This document shows, piece by piece, positions 60,700 to 64,000 of a DNA stretch of 64,000 nt. A program made the position numbers and the translations under genes. This DNA is from Planctomycetota bacterium (GTDB taxonomy: Bacteria > Planctomycetota > Phycisphaerae > Phycisphaerales > UBA1924). The notes beneath the pieces are model-generated. The model did not search any database and had not been told where the DNA came from. It saw only the letters and a list, made by a program, of their open reading frames with translations. The first letter of the stretch is position 1. Each line of letters opens with the position of its first letter. The stretch lies in assembly GCA_018968885.1 (NCBI GenBank), contig JAGWZK010000005.1, positions 1 through 64,000 on the forward strand, in the 5' to 3' direction.

Positions 60700-62394
60700 C
60701 TACTCGAATCGAAGTGCGCGGACTGGGTCCATGCGGCTGGCGCGAATGGCGGGAATGAGTGCGCCGAGCACGCTGAAAATGATGCCTCCACCCAGCACCA
60801 GCAGAACTTTGTCCCAGCGCAAATCACTGGGAATCTGCGTGAAGTAGTAAATGGAGGGATCCCAGATCTGAATGCCCATGGCACGACCCATCCACTCGTG
60901 AATGGGGTTGATGTTCATGATGATGAGGGATGAGAGCCCAAAGCCCATGATCGAGCCGACGATACCGATGGCGAGCCCGTAGCGCAGCCACAGCCAGGCA
61001 ATTCCCATCTTGCTGGCCCCAATAGCGCGCAAGATGCCGATGTCTTTGGTCTTTTCGCTGACCATGCTCCAGAAAATGGAAAGCACAAGCACTACGGCGA
61101 CCAGCGAGATCATGCTGAAGAGGAAAAGTACCAGTGCGATTTCCTTTTCAACTGCGCCGATGAACCCGGCGTTCTGCTGCTGCCAGGTTTGGATGTTCAT
61201 GGAGGCGGCGAGGGGCACTTCGCCGGGGTGGCGTGCCGCGAACTCGGCATAGATCTCTTCGCAGCGATCGCGGAGCACGCGGGCATCGACGCCGTCCTTG
61301 CCGCGCACCAGGACTCCGGTGACGCGAGCGGGGTCTTCGGTGAGTTGATCCTGCGAAGCCATCTCGATCTTTTCTTCGCCGGTTTTCGGGTCTTTGACGA
61401 TGCGCACGCCGGGCTTGCCGGTTTGCAGGCGCTTGGCGGCATCCATCTTGAGCATCTTTTGCAATTCACCCAAAGGCAGAATCGCGACGCCCTTGTCAAA
61501 GAGAAATACATCGGTCTTGAATTCGTTGGCGACCGGGAAGATGCGGGATTGCATCTCGATGCCGCGGCCTTTTTTGTCCAAGGGCAGCACATGCAGCGTG
61601 ACTTCGCCGTCCAGGGGCATGAAGGTACTTAGCAGGTTGATGTTGCCATCCGAATCACGCGAGCGGCTGCGCATGGGGACATACACGCCGCTGGCTGAAC
61701 GCCGGTTGTACCCGGTGACTTCGGTGCCCAGCACCACGGCGGGCTTGACCTGACCACTGCCGGTGTGATAACGCTGCAGGTTCTTGCCATTCTCCAGCAT
61801 GGCGGGCCATGCGTCGGACTTGTCATCGGGGACTGCGCCCGGAATGAGCATGTCCACGCGCGTGAGATTCTGCAGACGGGGGTCTTCCTTGTCGTCGTCT
61901 TTGGGAAGAGGTTCTTTCAGCGGCTTCCACCACAGGGTGCCGTAGTAGTTGGTCACGCGATCAAAGGAAACGGGCTCGACGCCTTTGAGCATGACGTTGA
62001 CGGTGCGGCCATCGGGAAGGCCAAGCACTCCGAAGGACTCGATGATCGGTGCCGCAGCGATGATGAGGCCTTTGGGAGGCGATGCGGCAGTGGAGCGCTG
62101 GCCTGCACGGGGAGTGACGGTCAGGCCGCTGTCTGCTTCCAGGTCGCGGATGAGTTCGTCGTAATAGGCAAAGCCGGTGTTTGGCCACTCGATCTTGACA
62201 TCGCCGACGAGTTTGCGGCCGCTGTCGAGGAGGACTTTGAGAAAGCCCCCCATGACGGACCATGTGACCAGCACCATGGTGGTGCAGAGCATGACCGCCA
62301 ATGAGGAGAGCAAGGGCATGATCTTGCTGGTGAGATAGCGGCGGGTGAGGAGGGCTTGGTACACGGGTGCGGAGTTTAGATACCCCTGATGCAC
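60700..62394 (-). CDS. FtsX-fold ABC permease (LolC/LolE-like)
   Basis: A 564-residue protein starting at GTG (a second GTG at 62364 is possible). One N-terminal helix precedes a large periplasmic region of ~370 residues, longer than in E. coli LolC/E (~200). Three C-terminal helices follow, with the coupling motif SEKTKDIGILRAIGASKMGI and closing IPAIRASRMDPVRALRFE, both typical of FtsX/LolE permeases. With the ATPase downstream it likely extracts lipoproteins from the inner membrane. A single permease suggests a homodimeric LolF-like arrangement. Confidence 0.88.
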   Translation of the reverse strand: MHQGYLNSAPVYQALLTRRYLTSKIMPLLSSLAVMLCTTMVLVTWSVMGGFLKVLLDSGRKLVGDVKIEWPNTGFAYYDELIRDLEADSGLTVTPRAGQRSTAASPPKGLIIAAAPIIESFGVLGLPDGRTVNVMLKGVEPVSFDRVTNYYGTLWWKPLKEPLPKDDDKEDPRLQNLTRVDMLIPGAVPDDKSDAWPAMLENGKNLQRYHTGSGQVKPAVVLGTEVTGYNRRSASGVYVPMRSRSRDSDGNINLLSTFMPLDGEVTLHVLPLDKKGRGIEMQSRIFPVANEFKTDVFLFDKGVAILPLGELQKMLKMDAAKRLQTGKPGVRIVKDPKTGEEKIEMASQDQLTEDPARVTGVLVRGKDGVDARVLRDRCEEIYAEFAARHPGEVPLAASMNIQTWQQQNAGFIGAVEKEIALVLFLFSMISLVAVVLVLSIFWSMVSEKTKDIGILRAIGASKMGIAWLWLRYGLAIGIVGSIMGFGLSSLIIMNINPIHEWMGRAMGIQIWDPSIYYFTQIPSDLRWDKVLLVLGGGIIFSVLGALIPAIRASRMDPVRALRFE

Positions 62395-62491
62395 TTAGGT
62401 TCACGGGTTTAAGGCGATCCGACAGCGCAGAAAGTGGCGAGAACATGACAACTGTCTGTCAGGTTGGTGTGGAAAGTTGTTCGGGATGGGT

Positions 62492-62520
62492 TTGACGAGG
62501 GTGTGGGACACCGGTAATCT
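62492..62520 (+). promoter_or_regulatory. candidate recA promoter with palindrome in the spacer
   Basis: TTGACG at 62492-62497 and TAATCT at 62515-62520 are separated by 17 bp. The spacer holds the inverted repeat GGTGT-GGG-ACACC (62500-62512). No canonical E. coli or Bacillus LexA box was found in the 263-bp divergent gap. A dimeric repressor site is plausible. Confidence 0.4.
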
Positions 62521-62657
62521 CTGTCTATCGGATGTGCGTCCAGCACCGTCTCCGAAAGTGGGTCTGATTGGCAATTGCCTGTCGCTGCTCCTTGTGCTGG
62601 TCAAAGGCATGTGATCGCCGGCTGGTCTGGCCACATGCAAGGAAAGGATGGTTTGGT

Positions 62658-63956
62658 ATGAGTCGTTCGGCTCCCGGTACGTCTACGTCGCTTTCTGGCA
62701 CTCGTCCCGCGTCTTCCCAGATCGATGCCAAGAAGGACCTCAAGACAGACTCCAAGTCAGAAACAAAGAACGCGGTGAATGGGCACGCTACGAATGCGTC
62801 AAGCGGTGCGCCAAAGCCCGGTTCGCCTGCTCCGGCTGCGGTTGCTGCCTCGGCGGGTGCGCCTAAGCCAGCCGCACCAGCGCCCGTGATCCCCGCGGCA
62901 CCCAAGCCCAGCAAGGAAAAGCTCGCGGCACTGGGCCAAGCAGTGGGGCAGATCGAAAAGACCTTCGGCAAGGGCTCCATCATGAAGATGGATGTCTCGG
63001 CCTATCAGGCGATTCCCGGCGTCTCGACGGGCGCACTTTCTATCGATCTTGCGCTTGGTGGCAAAGGCATTCCTCGCGGTCGCATCGCCGAAATCTTCGG
63101 CCCGGAATCCAGCGGTAAGACCACGCTGGCCCTCACTGTGCTCGCCAATGCCCAGCGCGATGGCGGCGTCGCGGCATTCATCGATGCCGAGCACGCCCTC
63201 GACCCCTCCTGGGCACGCCGCCTGGGTGTGAATATCGATGAGCTGCTTGTGTCGCAGCCCGATACCGGCGAGCAGGCCCTGGAAATCTGCGAACTCCTGG
63301 TGCGTTCCAACGCCGTGGATGTGATCGTCATCGACTCGGTCGCTGCCCTGATTCCCAAGGCGGAAATCGAAGGCGAAATGGGTGATTCGGCGGTCGGTCT
63401 GCACGCCCGACTGATGAGCCAGGCGATGCGCAAGCTCACCGGCATCATCAACCGAACCAGTTGCACAGTGATCTTCATCAACCAGATCCGTGAAAAGATC
63501 GGCGTGATGTATGGCTCACCGGAAACCACCACCGGCGGCCGCGCTCTTAAGTTCTATTCGTCGGTGCGCATCGACATCCGCCGCATCGGCGCGATCAAGG
63601 AAGGTGACAACACCATCGGCTCGCGCACTCGCGCTCGTGTGGTGAAGAACAAGATCGCGCCACCCTTCCGCGAGGCCGAGTTTGACATCATGTACGACGA
63701 AGGCATCTCGTGGGCGGGCGACCTCATCGACCTGGCCGTGGAAGATGAGATCATCGAAAAGTCCGGCTCGTGGTATTCCTACGGCGAAACCAAGATCGGC
63801 CAGGGGCGCGAGGCGGCTAAGGCCTTCTTGAAGGCCAACAAGCCGGTGGCCGAAGAAGTTCGCCGCCGCACGCTGGCCAAGCGCATGACCAACCCCGAGA
63901 CCGCGGCGAAGGTGACCAAGCCGGAGCCCGGTGATGAGGATGAAGGCGAGGAATAA
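62658..63956 (+). CDS. recA: recombinase RecA with long N-terminal extension
   Basis: A 432-residue RecA from the ATG at 62658 (AAAGGA about 11 nt upstream); the frame is open to 62568. The core has Walker [40 protein letters not shown], and the L2 loop region [22 protein letters not shown]. Before the core start ([20 protein letters not shown]) there are ~80 extra residues rich in Ser, Lys, Pro and Ala. The usual length is ~350. The C terminus is acidic (DEDEGEE). It forms the recombination/SOS filament on ssDNA. The last 44 bases of the window after its stop show nothing recognisable. Confidence 0.96.
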   Translation: MSRSAPGTSTSLSGTRPASSQIDAKKDLKTDSKSETKNAVNGHATNASSGAPKPGSPAPAAVAASAGAPKPAAPAPVIPAAPKPSKEKLAALGQAVGQIEKTFGKGSIMKMDVSAYQAIPGVSTGALSIDLALGGKGIPRGRIAEIFGPESSGKTTLALTVLANAQRDGGVAAFIDAEHALDPSWARRLGVNIDELLVSQPDTGEQALEICELLVRSNAVDVIVIDSVAALIPKAEIEGEMGDSAVGLHARLMSQAMRKLTGIINRTSCTVIFINQIREKIGVMYGSPETTTGGRALKFYSSVRIDIRRIGAIKEGDNTIGSRTRARVVKNKIAPPFREAEFDIMYDEGISWAGDLIDLAVEDEIIEKSGSWYSYGETKIGQGREAAKAFLKANKPVAEEVRRRTLAKRMTNPETAAKVTKPEPGDEDEGEE

Positions 63957-64000
63957 CTGATTCGTGACTTCGATCCACCCCCCGCTGGAGGAGCGAGGAG

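Noticed and set aside
62395..62657. Canonical LexA box upstream of recA
   Set aside because: Neither CTGT-N8-ACAG nor GAAC-N4-GTTC is present; only a different palindrome was found.
1..64000. CRISPR arrays, tRNA or rRNA genes, insertion sequences, prophage genes
   Set aside because: No regularly spaced direct repeats, cloverleaf sequences, transposase or phage motifs were seen anywhere in the window.

Overview
The window reads as a chromosomal segment of a GC-rich, free-living planctomycete, most likely class Phycisphaerae. Signs of this are prepilin-like proteins of the H-X9-DG type with near-identical N-terminal helices, secreted proteins ending in paired DFFDYLDFV calcium-loop (dockerin-like) repeats bracketed by cysteines, a futalosine-pathway menaquinone gene, and ribosomal proteins carrying unusual extensions. 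No phage, transposon, CRISPR array, rRNA or tRNA gene was recognised.

Layout. 1-4.4 kb: end of a secreted protein, a prepilin-like protein, a LOG-type phosphoribohydrolase, a two-gene unit of a CxxC (HMA) lipoprotein and an outer-membrane barrel, then a chromate-type transporter. 4.4-12.2 kb: housekeeping metabolism (mqnE, an MFS exporter, PolX DNA polymerase, dihydroorotase, GAPDH, a HIT protein). 12.2-22 kb: an alpha-glucan/sugar block with a secreted GH13 amylase, a divergent GH31 alpha-glucosidase and a ribose/galactose-type ABC importer. 22-29.1 kb: a second prepilin, a large dockerin-tailed secreted protein with strong codon bias, a DUF1015 protein, a Bcp peroxiredoxin and a secreted hypothetical protein.

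29.3-46.2 kb: the S10-spc-alpha ribosomal superoperon (rpsJ to rplQ, with secY, infA, rpmJ and rpoA), without rpmD, adk, map and rpsD. It is broken by a strong terminator between rplO and secY, and many of its intercistronic gaps hold perfect small hairpins. The gap between rplC and rplD is 437 nt long and carries at least six stem-loops. rplV encodes an extra 71-residue N-terminal domain that looks like a Cro/C1-type helix-turn-helix.

46.2-48.9 kb: a compositionally different patch with a beta-propeller/dockerin gene that is interrupted twice (a G9 tract frameshift and an in-frame amber codon). 48.9-64 kb: a GH3-family enzyme and outer-membrane protein pair, tsaB, a phoH-pgpH coupled pair, two tandem PilZ/receiver proteins, an alpha/beta hydrolase, a LolCDE-like ABC unit and recA with a long N-terminal extension.

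The amylase, glucosidase and importer fit a single route of extracellular glucan breakdown and sugar uptake. phoH and pgpH are translationally coupled and link RNA/ribosome-associated functions to cyclic di-AMP turnover. Short arrays with a 7-bp period sit at or beside four gene ends. Functional calls rest on reading motifs by eye; no database search was possible.
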